64,000 nucleotides of DNA from positions 31,047,880 to 31,111,879 of the forward strand of contig OZ026600.1 in the NCBI GenBank assembly GCA_964020085.1, given 5' to 3'. The notes beneath the pieces were generated by a model. The model was not told the DNA's origin. It saw nothing but the letters and a program-made list of their open reading frames with translations, and did no database searches. Source of the DNA: Micromussa lordhowensis. Its lineage: Eukaryota > Cnidaria > Anthozoa > Scleractinia > Lobophylliidae. Positions 23,753-33,740 of this stretch are shown one piece after another. Position 1 is the first letter of the stretch. Every line of letters starts with the position of its first letter. A program made the position numbers and the translations under genes.

Positions 23753-26465
23753 TTATTTCTCATCGCGCCCTGAGGCGCATAAGGCTGTAACTGTCTCTCG
23801 CCAACTAGCCCTGTCTTGCGCTGCGCCCCTGATTTCCGACCAGCTGGACCATTTCTTTTGCCTGGATTCTTTTTCCACTGTCCTTCTCCATGTGGTTTTA
23901 GGTCGTCCCACTTTTCTCTTTCCTTCAGGTTTCCATTCCATCGCCACCATGCAGTCATCCTTCCTCTCCTTTCTGAGCACATGGCCAATCCAATTCCATC
24001 TTCTCCTTCGTATTTCTTCACTGGTCTTCGTCACACCCGTTATTTGGGAAATTGTGTCGTTTCGGATGCGCTGTGGCCACCAAATTCTTAAAATCCGTCT
24101 CAGGCATGTGAACTGAAATCTATCCAGTTTTTTCTCCTCAGCAGCTGTTAGTTTCCATGCCTCACACCCATACAAAAGAACTGGTTGAACCAAGGTCTTA
24201 AACAGTTTGATTTTTGTATTCCGACCAATACTCCGTGTGTTCCAGATCTTCCTCAAGTTGAAAAATGCTCCTTGCGCCTTACTTAGACGTTTCTTGATGT
24301 CTTCTGTGCCACCACCCTCTTTTGTCACAGTTGCACCCAAATATACAAACTCTTCGACGTCTTCTACTTCCTCTCTTCCAATCATTACTTTGTCTTCTCT
24401 TCGTGTATTCATTCTCATCACTTTGCATTTTTGAGCATTCAATTTCAATCCCACTCTTCCTGCATTATCTACCAGTCGGTTGGTCTTGTTCTGTATGTGG
24501 TCGTATTTCGATGAAACTAGTACTATATCGTCTGCAAAGTCGAGGTCTTCAAGTGTACTTGTGAAATCCCATCTGATGCCATTTCTATGCCTTTCTGTTG
24601 TTCTTCGCATTGTCCAATCAACAGTAAGCAGGAACAGAAAGCCCGACATAACACATCCTTGTTTAACGCCAGTGGTGATTTTGAACCATCTTGTTTGTTC
24701 CCCTTCGTCTAATACAGAACACTCAAAATCGTCATACATGATCTTCACCATTCTTATCAACTTGTCAGGGATGCCATAGGCCTTCATAATTCTCCACAGT
24801 CCTTCGCGGTGTACAGAGTCAAAGGCTTTTTCGAAATCGACAAAGTGCGCATAGAATGTTGCCTGCCACTCATGGACCTGTTCTATGATGTTACGGAGGA
24901 TGAATATTTGATCTATTGTGCTCTTATTCTTTCGAAATCCAGCTTGTTCTTTTCTAAGTATATGGTCTACTCCGTTTTATATTCTCTCGATGGTGACTCT
25001 TCCCATTACTTTGCTGGCCACAGGTAGCAATGTCACGCCTCGCCAATTCTTGCACTCTTTCAAATCTCCTCGTTTTGGTATTTTCACTATCAAGCCTTTC
25101 TTCCATTGGTCAGGTATTTTCTCCTCATGCCATATTCTATTAAAAAGTCTTGTCAACTCCCTAACTGCCACATCACTATCTGCTTTGTAAAGCTCTGCTG
25201 GGATACCGTCGATTCCAGGTGTTTTTCCACTCTTTGTCTTCCTCAGTGCCTGCCTTACTTCTGCTTCCTTTCTCACTGTTGTAGCCATCTCACTAATTTC
25301 GTCTGTCTCTACTTCATTTTCTTCAATTGGGTTTGCCGGGGCCTCCCTGACTAGGACCTCCTCAAAGTGTTCAGCCCATCTTTCGAGTCTGGCATTCCTG
25401 TCTTTTATTATCTCGCCCCTCTTGTTCTTAACTGTTGCGACTTGGCGCCACCGCTTGTTGGTGATGTTTTTGGCTGTTTGGTACAGTTCTCTGGTTCTTC
25501 CATTCTCTGCGTACTTTTCTGCATCCTTTCCCGCCTGTTCTAACCAAACCCTTTTGTCTTCTCTTGCTCTACGTTTAACCTCTCTGTCTTTCATCTTATA
25601 CTCTGCTCGTAGCTTGCTTTTTCTCCTCTCTGATTTTGTGCTGTGTATTTTGTCATGGATCATCTGCCGTTGGTCTATTGCTTTCCAGGTTTCCTCACTC
25701 AACCATTGCTTGTTTTTCTTCTTCACTCGACCTAGGACTTTTTCTGCGGTTTCTGTGTAAACTTTTTCCATTTGTATGCAGTCTTCGTTGATATTTTCTT
25801 CGACCTCTAATACTGCAAATCTGTTGCGCAGTTCGACGTTGAACTTTGATTTGAACATTTCGTTTTCGAGCTTTTGTGTGTCAAATCTTGCATTGGTCTT
25901 TACTCTATCTGGGTTTCTGTGTAATTTCAGCTTTATTTTCATAATAAGCAGGTAGTGATCACTGGCTGCATCTGCACCACGGTACACTCTGGTGTCTTCC
26001 ACAGATCTCCTCCATTCTTTACGGATCATGATGTGATCAATTTGGTTTTGCGTTCTTCCGTCAGGTGACACCCAAGTTGCTTTATGGGTTGTTCGGTGTG
26101 GGAAGCATGTTCCTGTGATCACAAGGCCATTCATTGAGCAGAAATCACATAGTCTTTCACCATTATCGTTTATATTACCCAATCCATGTTTCCCCATTAT
26201 CCCTTCCATGTCTTTGTTGTCATCACCAACTTTTGCGTTCAGGTCTCCCATAACAATGACTATGTCGTGCCTGTTGCATGTATCAAAAGTTGCCTGGAGT
26301 TGATCGTAGAAGTCATCCTTCTCATCATCTGTAGATTCATTTGTCGGAGCATACACTTGGATGATTGTTGTATTTTTATAGCGGGAGTAAAATCGTGCAG
26401 TAATTATGCGACTTAATATTGCTGTCCATTCAATCAGACTTTTCTGTGTGTCCTGGCTCATCATG
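23753..26465 (-). pseudogene. APE-type LINE ORF2, 3' part (endonuclease + reverse transcriptase)
   Basis: The minus strand codes for the remainder of an apurinic-type endonuclease (VYAPTNE, VIVMGDLNAKVG, DHIMIRK, SDHYLL) followed by a reverse transcriptase. RT landmarks are RGVTLLPV, FVDFEKAFDSVHREGL (motif A), TTGVKQGCVMSGFLF (motif B), LDFADDIVLVSS (motif C, FADD) and VLLYGCEAW. A single in-frame TAA at 24977-24979 breaks an otherwise continuous frame from 26464 to 23753. The 5' part of the same ORF lies at 44996-45165, beyond the Polinton inserted into its endonuclease domain. The family matches endonuclease/RT proteins annotated widely in invertebrates; the clade is left open. Confidence 0.92.
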
Positions 26466-26471
26466 ATTGCC
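26466..26471. repeat. Polinton target-site duplication, left (attgcc)
   Basis: Hexamer attgcc directly before the left terminus. It is repeated exactly at 44990-44995 directly after the right terminus. Six-bp duplications are the rule for Mavericks/Polintons. Confidence 0.95.
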
Positions 26472-26937
26472 AGTAGTTATATAGTTGGGGGTATGAGCGC
26501 ATTTTTCAGCGCAGATTTCAAATACTAAATTCAGACCACTTTTCTAAATCTATGTTGAAACACAGAAGCCAAGGTCAAACAAAACCCAAGGTCAAATATG
26601 AAATTAAATAAATAGATTAATCCTTTAACCAATACTGAAAAAATAAAAATTTAAACTAAAGATATAAACAATACTAAAACACAGAAGCAAAGGTCAAATC
26701 TTATCAGCTTATTCAGTCGGCTTATTCAGTCGGCTGAATCAAATCAATTTTCATACCTAGGTTATGTCTGGAAAGATAGACAAAAATAATTATATTTTTG
26801 GCTACCCAATAGATAGCGAATTACAGCATATTTTTGCTGTATTTATCAACACAAACTTAATTGTATTTCTCTACAATATATATTTAGATAAAAATCAAAT
26901 TCTTAATTCAGTCGGCTTTCTCTGTCGGCTGAATCAA
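26472..26937. repeat. Polinton left terminal inverted repeat (466 bp)
   Basis: Reverse complement of 44526-44989 with only a few differences: a 2-nt A-run indel near 26640 and scattered substitutions. Copies of the octamer cagtcggc (as in ttcagtcggcttattcagtcggctgaatc) form sub-terminal repeats near 26712-26745 and 26909-26930. A 58-codon open frame inside each TIR is identical apart from one residue, but this is expected of the repeat and I do not call it a gene. Confidence 0.97.
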
Positions 26938-26970
26938 ACATTAAATATCTATCATATTATTATAAAGTTG

Positions 26971-27294
26971 ATGTTATTAGATATAAACAATCCCAATGTT
27001 GTTATAAAAGTTATTTCATGGAATAATAGGAAGAAAATTACTAAAATTTATGGACTTATATCGTATTTTAATGAAAAAATACTGAGGAAGATTTCTCGCG
27101 AACTTGGCAGAAGATGTGCAGCAGGAGCTTGTGTTGTTGATACTGATAAAAATAAGAAAGATAATCTGTTAAAAATAAAAAAAACTGAGGAAAAAATAAT
27201 CCAGATCCAGGGAGATAATGTAGATGTTATGATAGAGTATTTACTTGAAATTGGAATTCCTGAGGAAAAAATAAAATCAAATAATTACATATGA
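26971..27294 (+). CDS. eIF1/SUI1-like translation initiation factor
   Basis: A 107-aa protein starting at the ATG at 26971; the open frame extends further upstream into the TIR, but homology starts here. It has the SUI1 fold pattern: a first strand VVIKVISWNNRKKITKIYGL, a helix ending KISRELGRRC, a short strand AAGACVV, then the diagnostic IIQIQGDNVDVMIEYLLEIG and IPEEKI. The [IV]IQ[IL]QGD signature followed by an L-x2-IG(I/L) helix is typical of eIF1, which monitors start-codon selection on the 40S ribosome. Some giant viruses carry SUI1 homologues. In a Polinton it could tune translation of viral mRNAs with very short leaders. Function is inferred; host capture of eIF1 is the likely origin. 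Confidence 0.72.
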   Translation: MLLDINNPNVVIKVISWNNRKKITKIYGLISYFNEKILRKISRELGRRCAAGACVVDTDKNKKDNLLKIKKTEEKIIQIQGDNVDVMIEYLLEIGIPEEKIKSNNYI

Positions 27295-27644
27295 AAATTA
27301 AATCTATTATTAATATATATATGGAATCATTCATTGGAATAACAGACTTCAAACTAACACAAATTTTAAATGATATTTTGGAAATTGAAAAACATCATGT
27401 GAAGAAAATTGAAAAAAATGAAATGAATAAAATAACAAATGTGACTTGGTCTCCAAAATTTATTTGTTATGATATGTATTGTGAGGGAAAACGAAAAATC
27501 AAACACCATGAATGTCGTATTTGCAGACGGATTGTATTACATCTTCTTGGTGATATAGGATCTCATCTTCGTTGGTGTTTAAAATGTAATGGTTTTTTTG
27601 AAGTTCCATCTTGGTATTTTTATGACCATAAGCATAACTTTTAA
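27291..27644 (+). CDS. Doubtful ORF following eIF1-like gene
   Basis: A 117-codon frame whose ATG overlaps the eIF1-like stop (ATGA). Its second half (27499-27644) lies antisense to the 3' end of the polymerase gene and includes Cys residues (HHECRICRR, WCLKC). The AT-rich first half has no recognisable motif. It could be a small viral gene convergent with PolB or a shadow of it. I do not assign a function. Confidence 0.25.
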   Translation: MKIKSIINIYMESFIGITDFKLTQILNDILEIEKHHVKKIEKNEMNKITNVTWSPKFICYDMYCEGKRKIKHHECRICRRIVLHLLGDIGSHLRWCLKCNGFFEVPSWYFYDHKHNF

Positions 27645-30600
27645 TTCCATCTTCATGAATGTATCTCTTATCATCAAAACAGCTGAGTGACACTTTATTT
27701 ATCTCATAACTACCTAACTGGTGATTTTCACTTCTGATTGTTTTCATTTTGTGACTCATTTGTTCAGCATTGAAAAGTGTATTTTTATAGTTTCCATGTG
27801 TAATGTCTTTTTTGATAATATTCTTTTTTATTCCTTTCGCAGTCTTTCCACATTTTTGATCGTCTTTCGTGTAGCTGTACATTTTTGATCTTAATCCAAC
27901 GAATTCAATAATTGGAACACCAGCTGCTTCATCTTTAAATTTTCCAATTACTTTTTTATTTTTTTTGTCAAAGAATGGTGAGTATTCATGATAGTCACTA
28001 TTGTCAAATTTATCTATGTCTTTGAAGAAATCACTATAAACATCTTTTGCTTCAATCTCATATGTCAAGCTGTCAGTGTCTGTGAATAATAATTTTGCTT
28101 TTTCTCCATATTTGTGTTTGATATAATTATAATGAAAATCATTCATCAATGTCTTACTAAGATCTAAGATACACATTCCTACATATGCTGGCCTATTTAG
28201 AGTAAGTGTTTCTTTTATCTTATGAACAGCCACTAGATTTTCATTAAAGATCTTACTACTGATATAAGTTGGTTTGCTTGCTAACTTTGTTAACTTCTTC
28301 TTATCAGTCACTAATCTTACATCAACTCTTTTTCTTATATTTTCCATTGTCTTGCCAAATACACTGTTATTCATTAATTTGAAAAAATCTTTTTCAAAAG
28401 CATTTTTAGCATTCTTTCTTTTTTCTGTATTGAAGTCAATATATTGTTTTAGCCATGGTGATTGATTGAACTTTAGAACTCTGTGAACTTTAGTCACTTT
28501 CAAACCAAGATCAATATATAGTTGTAAGTCCCTATAATGAAGAACATATTTTTCTTTATTACTCAATGTTGGAATTAGCTTGCTAACTAATCCTGTTGAT
28601 ATTCCATATTTCTCAGCAATTTGTTTACTATACTTAGATAGCATGTCTTCTGTTACTTTGACTTTTTCTGGTCCCAATGGATAATCATTATGTAAGTTAT
28701 GTAGTTCTTTTGGATATTCTAAATCAACTTCTTACTATCTTCTTTATATTTGCTGAGATCCAATTTATCAATATGTTCTTGCTTCATCCATTTAAATCCA
28801 CCAGTTGGTAAATATTGACTCATAGCCCAACCATATAGATTATTAGCATCAAGATACATGATATACTTTGAGGGCGCCTTCTCATCATATGATTTCATGT
28901 ATTTATTGTTTGCTTTACCATAACGATTGGCTATATAACTGATACCACCACGAAGTCCTTTTTCAATGAATTGGAACATATCAATATCAGTCATCAATTC
29001 TAATTTGATATCAGTCATCTTCAACATAGCATCCCAAGATAAACCAGGTGATGTGAAATAATGACAAGGATCTAATTTATAATACTCAAGACATGTCTTT
29101 CTGAAGTTTTCAAATACATCAACCAAAAGAAGTATATCTGATTGTAAGTACAAATCATGGTAATCACCCATATTATTCATTGAAAATGTTTTCCAAACTT
29201 TTTGAGCATGATTATAATCTTCATCTGATATATGTTCATCATTTAATAAACTATAAAATTAATCTTTGGTTGGCAAAACAGTATCTTCAAACTTATCAAA
29301 ACTGTCCATATAGTCATAAGGATAAATACCTTTTCTTATCATCAAATCAAACTTATCACCTTTGAATCGCCGTGAGGTATACTTTAATGATTCTCTTGGA
29401 AGATTACTTACAAGTTTTTCAAGACTTGAACTCATAAATTGGAAACTGTCAAGAAATGTAAGATGATTACCCAACATGAAAGCCATATACTTTTCCATAT
29501 TGTTTGGGATTGCATTTATGTTCATTTGACATTTTTCACCTTTTTTGTTTTTATATTCATAATCTTTAACAATAGCTCCAATCTCTTGCATAATAAAATG
29601 ACTGTCATAACCTCTAAGATTATGAAATATAACAGGTATTTTTATTTTTTCTAGATTTAATCTAATTTGTAGATTGCATTCTTGATGTGCTGAGCCTCTA
29701 TATTTACCTGTGATATGACAATGGTCTCGAACTCTAATATCTTCATTTTTATTACAAATGTAACATTCTTCAGCTTTCTTAAATTTTTCTTCATCTTTCT
29801 TTGTCATTTTCAAAGGTTTGTTGAATTCTTTTTTCATTACTTTCTTGCAATATTTTACTTCATCTAACATATATTCCAAGAATGTATAAACAGCTTTTTC
29901 TCCTCTGTAAATTTTCAACGGTTGACTATATTTATCATCATAACAACATACAACTTTATAACCAAATCCACAGTCAGTATGCTTTTGATAAGCATTAGTG
30001 TATGATTGATTATTATCTGGTTGACAATTGGATATTTTTTCTGTTATAGCTTCAAAATCAGCATAGATCACAAACGGCACTTGTTGTTGTTTATGAAAGT
30101 TGTTATATTTCAATGTATTGTTGCCCTTCTCTGGCATTTTTACTGCTTGTGTTCCATTTAATGCAATACAATTATCTTTATGATTATTCAATACTTTTTC
30201 AGAGCTGAAACATTGAAGACAAAACATACAGAAGTGCTTGCTTTCCTTATGTTTTGTTTTATTGTACATGAATCTGTTGAAATCTTTAATCAGAACATAA
30301 TGCTTATTTTCATTTTCAGTTATTAATAATAGTTCCATATGATCATCATATTTTTCTTTTGAAACATAGATTGGATATGGTTGTTTATTTTCATAACCGA
30401 ATACATTGATGTTGATCTCATTTTGCTTTTCAATTTTATTATACTGCTTTGTTGTAACCGGAAAATCAATTCCAGAGTAATCTAAATTATTAACATATTG
30501 TTTGTCAACTTTTTTAATTCGTTGTGGATCCTTATCTTGAGGATTCAAATGTCTGATATGACACCATCTGAAGCATTCATTATCTTCATTTTTCATATTG

Positions 30601-31735
30601 ATCAATCCCTTTCGATGATGTCTGAGTTCTTGTGGTAGTTTGATATATGATGATCCTTTCATTGGTTCATATTGTACAACATTAATATAATGATTGTCAA
30701 CTGATTCAACAGTCCAACCAGAACCTTCAGATATCCATTGAGCTACTAAGCTCAATATTTATTGTTCTGATAATTGTAGTGATCCATAGATTTCTGTATT
30801 GTTTATAATAATTTGTGGTTTGCTATTGAAATATGCTGATTTATGAATTATTTCTTCACCTGACATTTTTGCAAATGTTACCTTGAGTGTTTCAACTGCT
30901 TTTAAACCTTTCTTTGATTCAATAATATTTTTGCTATGATACTCAATAGCATTTCTAGTGTTTGTCAACTGTTCTAAGGGATCTTTGTTGTTTTTGATGC
31001 TGATTTCAAAAGACTTAGTATAACCCTTCATTGCTTGTGCTTTTTCTTCAATTTTAGTTCTCAATAATGGAACTGGTTTCTTAGTCCTCGGTTTTGGTGT
31101 TGGTTTGTAATCATCTCTGAATTCCAATACATCATACATCACTTTTCTTTACCCTCGGATTTTAAGAGTAGCTTATGCAGCTAATTTCTCCGAGCATTTA
31201 ACCATTAGATGAGAGATAGACCACCACACCGGGAACTACGTCCCCTACTCTTTTCGAACAGTGTGTGGGTTCTTTTACGTCCCACAGAATTAATTATGAA
31301 GAGTTGTGAAACGGGGCCTACGGTTTATCGTCCTTATCCGAGAAGACTAGAAAGTCTAACCATTTGCAGATGTCATTACAAAGGCCGCACTTTCTCCTCA
31401 GTTATTTAAAGACCCTGAGTGTTGGTCCGGCCGGGGTTTGAACCCGCGACCTCCCGCACGCTAGTCCGGAACTCTACCTACTGAGCTAACCGGTCGACGG
31501 TGGTGGTTCAATTATGTTGTCTTCATAATCTTGTACCATCTGCTTCACACTCTTACGAGGGGCTGGGATTGGTTTTTTTTGTTATTGGAGTTGGGATTGG
31601 TTGTTGTTGCATATTTTGCTGTAACAACTTTTGTATTTCCAAATTCTGTTTGATCAGCAAGTTGATTAATTGAGATTTATCGAGATGTTTGAAATCACGC
31701 TTGTTCATATTATTAGTTGAGATTAAATTTTCCAT
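27499..31735 (-). pseudogene. polB: Protein-primed type-B DNA polymerase (PolB), broken
   Basis: It would replicate the Polinton. Landmarks in order are an N-terminal SKSQL-type region (31735), exonuclease I VIYADFEAI (about 30060), Exo II HNLRGYDSHF (about 29620), Exo III DLYLQSDILLL (about 29140), motif A YLDANNLYGWAM (about 28850), motif B LMNNSVFGKTMENIRKR (about 28360) and motif C FTDTDSLTY (about 28080). Lesions are a +1 frameshift at an A-run near 31575, a SINE inserted at about 31146-31499, in-frame TAA at 30759-30761 and 29259-29261, and a -1 frameshift near 28725. All catalytic motifs are individually preserved, so decay is recent. An AT-rich TATATAATGG motif sits at the original start. 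Confidence 0.93.
31146..31499 (-). mobile_element. tRNA-derived SINE inserted in PolB
   Basis: Read on the minus strand, it starts with a tRNA-like head (about 31495-31424) with an A box TTAGCTCAGTAGGTAGAG and B box GGTTCAAACCC. The anticodon arm cannot form a normal 7-nt loop, so it is tRNA-derived and not a tRNA gene. A conserved-looking central body follows (for example gtgggacgtaaaagaacccac). It ends in a tail (aaatccgagggtaaa) that resembles the LINE 3' tail at 21291-21345, as expected for a SINE mobilised by that LINE. It splits the N-terminal linker of the polymerase. A clear target duplication was not found by eye. Confidence 0.8.
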
Positions 31736-31846
31736 TATATAATATTACTATATATTATTTTATTCTTAAGTATTATATAGCGCGTTTAAAAATGTTAATA
31801 ATAAAAGACTTTTTAATTTCTGATTATTAATTGATGTGTGATTTTA

Positions 31847-32047
31847 TTATGTTTTTTTATTATTTGCGGCTTGTTCATTTTTGATAGGTTTTTTTGTTTT
31901 GAGATGGCTCCATTTTCCAGCTAATGAGTAATCTTTGTTTCCACATATGGAACATTTCCACTCTTTATTTAACATATACTTGGTTTTAATTGGTTTGTGT
32001 GCTTGCTTTCTTTCTTCTTCACTTAAATATTTTTTTGGTCTTCCCAT
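31847..32047 (-). CDS. Small basic zinc-finger-like protein with AT-hook-like start
   Basis: A 66-aa protein beginning MGRPKKYLSEEER (GRPKK resembles an AT hook) with a single finger-like motif WKCSICGNKDYSLAGKWSHL. C32 and C35 are followed by H48. The position of the expected second His reads KKPIKN where I would expect H, so the zinc site may be incomplete. Small proteins of this type recur in cnidarian Polintons; the role is unknown, with nucleic-acid binding inferred. A TATATAATGGG motif lies at the start. A second, partial finger of similar layout is on the plus strand at 32494-32637. Confidence 0.6.
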   Translation of the reverse strand: MGRPKKYLSEEERKQAHKPIKTKYMLNKEWKCSICGNKDYSLAGKWSHLKTKKPIKNEQAANNKKT

Positions 32048-32074
32048 TATATATACTATATATGAAATTTTTTT

Positions 32075-32461
32075 TTAAGTGATTATATTGTAATCGATGT
32101 TGGGTAAATCTAATAATTTTGAAGCAATATCAGACATTTTGTTTTTGCATGCCCATATTAATGCTGTTTCTCCATTTTCATCTGTTTTATTGTAATCAAT
32201 GTTGGGTGAATCTAATAATTTTGAAGCGACATCATTCATTTTGTTTCGACATGCCCATATTAATGCTGTTTCTCCATTTTCATCTGTTTTATTACAATCG
32301 AGATTTGGTGAATCTAATAATTTTAAAGCAATATCAGACATTTTGTTTTTACATACCCATATTAATGCCATTTCTGCTATTAATGCAATTTCTGCATTTC
32401 CATCTATTTTATATGAATATTTTGTGAAATTTGTTGATGTTTCATTGTGGTTGATTTCCAT
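32075..32461 (-). CDS. Ankyrin-repeat protein
   Basis: 128 aa with three consecutive ~34-residue ankyrin repeats of the pattern NGETALIWAC(K/R)NKM(S/N)D(I/V)ASKLLDSPN(I/L)D. The repeats are nearly identical at the DNA level (period 102 bp), so they expanded recently. The first repeat is degenerate (AEMALIWVCKNK). Ankyrin proteins are common accessory genes of large DNA viruses and Polinton-like elements, where they bind host proteins. The specific partner cannot be inferred. A TATA-rich leader abuts the ATG. Confidence 0.8.
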   Translation of the reverse strand: MEINHNETSTNFTKYSYKIDGNAEIALIAEMALIWVCKNKMSDIALKLLDSPNLDCNKTDENGETALIWACRNKMNDVASKLLDSPNIDYNKTDENGETALIWACKNKMSDIASKLLDLPNIDYNIIT

Positions 32462-32493
32462 ATTGTTTATATTATATTATATTAATTTATTTA

Positions 32494-32637
32494 ACTGAAG
32501 TTTCAGATGAAGACAAAAAGAAACATTTACAAGACTGGCGAAACAAAGAATTCACATGTCCAAATTGTGACAAATTGATTAAGAATGATGATAAATATAA
32601 GCACAAGAAGCATTGCAAAAATAGCCAGAAACAATAA
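32494..32637 (+). pseudogene. 3' fragment of a zinc-finger gene
   Basis: A plus-strand frame without start reads KKKHLQDWRNKEFTCPNC, then HKKHC, and ends in TAA at 32635. C-x2-C plus H-x3-C forms one finger, similar in layout to the 31847-32047 protein. It has no ATG and the upstream sequence is AT-rich spacer, so it is probably the tail of a related gene displaced by rearrangement. Confidence 0.45.
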
Positions 32638-32664
32638 TATTTTTGGCCATCATTAAAACAGCAA

Positions 32665-32752
32665 ATATGCAACTTATATTGTATTATCTTACAATATAAA
32701 TTACATAAAATATACAACTTATATTGTATTATCTTACAATATAAATTACATA
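32665..32752. repeat. Tandem hairpin repeat between convergent genes
   Basis: Two copies of acttatattgtattatcttacaatataaattacataa in tandem (about 32668 and 32709). Each contains the inverted pair ttatattgta/tacaatataa (with a short loop), giving two identical hairpins next to the integrase 3' end. A transcription termination or RNA 3'-end role is possible. Confidence 0.65.
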
Positions 32753-32771
32753 ACAAACGCTTAAATCATTT

Positions 32772-33740
32772 TCATGTATTTACCAAATCTTTCATTGGCA
32801 TCCAGCTATTGAATTCATCACCATATCCCTTCCACTTTACCAAAGCTTGTTTCTTCTTATGATCCCTACGAATGACCTTATCAATTCGGAATACATCTTG
32901 TTTGGCTTTTAATAATTCAGGTTCATAGAAACTCCCTTCTATAGTCTCATCATTTAGATCCTTTATTTTGTATGTTATTGGATTAGTGTATTGAATCTTA
33001 TCAACTGTAAATACTTCTTCAGTCCAATTTGGTGTATAACCCTTGTCGAACACATTCCTTTTGTACTTAGATATTCGGACCTTATCACCTATTTTAAATT
33101 TTGGCTTCTGCTTTGATGTTTTAATATCACCATATAGATTAAAGTAAACAGTTCCCTCATTCTTCTTTTTACTGGCTTCCATAGGTGTCATCTTAATGCT
33201 TGAATGTTTTGTGTTGTTGTACTGATTTACTAGTTTGGGGAGCATATCGAGATACATTGTATTACCTTGAACGGTGAACTGCTTCCACATTTTAGATTTA
33301 ATTGTTCTATTCCATCTTTCAACTACTGATGACTTCTCTTCATTCTCAGTTGAGTACAATATTATGTTATTCTTCTCTAATAAGTCCTTCACATGTTTGT
33401 TGTAATATTCTTTACCTTTATCAACCCATAAATACTGTGGTTTTCTACCTTCCTTGAATATTGTTTTGAATGCTTCAGTGACAGATTCACCTTTCTTATC
33501 CTTCAATGGAACAATCCAACCATATTTGCTGAAGACATCAATCACCATTAGAAGATATCTATAACCTTTATTCCATTTACTGAACTGTTGCATTTCAACT
33601 AGATCACTTGCCCATATTTCATCAATATGATTTGTGATTACACGCCGTCGAGTAAAGTTACGCTTTATGGGTGAATGTAATTCATCTGCTAATTTTTCTT
33701 GCCAGTTTTCTTCACCCGACGGCTTTTTACGTTTTTTGAC
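32772..33740 (-). CDS. int: Retroviral-type integrase with C-terminal chromodomain
   Basis: Inserts the element and makes the 6-bp target duplication. The DDE core is WASDLVEM (first Asp codon at 33603-33605), LWVDKGKEY (Asp 58 from the internal Met) and SSVVERWNR (Glu 92), followed by YNNTKHSSIKMTPMEAS. A chromodomain-like end (VIRRDHKKKQALVKWKGY, then SWMPMKDL) closes the protein. The first ATG (33593) lies after the first catalytic Asp, so it cannot be the real start. The frame stays open upstream to 33740 without any ATG and overlaps the PLA2 gene in the -1 frame. I infer expression as a -1 frameshift product of PLA2, or loss of the start. Confidence 0.93.
   Translation of the reverse strand, partial: VKKRKKPSGEENWQEKLADELHSPIKRNFTRRRVITNHIDEIWASDLVEMQQFSKWNKGYRYLLMVIDVFSKYGWIVPLKDKKGESVTEAFKTIFKEGRKPQYLWVDKGKEYYNKHVKDLLEKNNIILYSTENEEKSSVVERWNRTIKSKMWKQFTVQGNTMYLDMLPKLVNQYNNTKHSSIKMTPMEASKKKNEGTVYFNLYGDIKTSKQKPKFKIGDKVRISKYKRNVFDKGYTPNWTEEVFTVDKIQYTNPITYKIKDLNDETIEGSFYEPELLKAKQDVFRIDKVIRRDHKKKQALVKWKGYGDEFNSWMPMKDLVNT
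33644..33737 (-). promoter_or_regulatory. Candidate -1 ribosomal frameshift signal, PLA2 to integrase
   Basis: On the minus strand, the PLA2 frame reads TCA AAA AAC, placing the canonical slippery heptamer A_AAA_AAC in phase (33737-33731). After a 7-nt spacer (gtaaaaa) comes GCCGTCG (33723-33717), perfectly complementary to CGACGGC (33650-33644). Directly inside it GGTGAA (33716-33711) pairs with TTCACC (33675-33670). A -1 slip here enters exactly the integrase frame, which has no ATG. Confidence 0.6.

Noticed and set aside
24977..24979. Stop codon in the LINE as a recoding site
   Set aside because: No slippery or readthrough context, and LINE copies are usually dead. An ordinary nonsense mutation is sufficient.
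23816..25760. Plus-strand frames opposite the LINE
   Set aside because: These are complementary-strand shadows of the reverse transcriptase/endonuclease ORF.
26764..26970. N-terminal extension of the eIF1-like frame into the TIR
   Set aside because: The same 58 codons appear in the right TIR followed by unrelated residues. They are part of the repeat, and homology to SUI1 starts only at the ATG at 26971.
28715..28735. PolB -1 break as another programmed frameshift
   Set aside because: The overlap (around AAG AAG TTG ATT TAG) has no slippery heptamer in phase, and PolB has several other lesions. Plain decay fits.
29439..29654. Plus-strand 71-codon frame opposite PolB
   Set aside because: A shadow of the polymerase exonuclease region, with AT-rich hydrophobic low complexity.
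31424..31495. Functional tRNA in the Polinton
   Set aside because: A and B boxes are present but the anticodon arm cannot form a 7-nt loop, and it continues into a SINE body.
32119..32498. Plus-strand frames opposite the ankyrin gene
   Set aside because: Their repeats mirror the ankyrin coding repeats on the other strand. No start context or independent motif.
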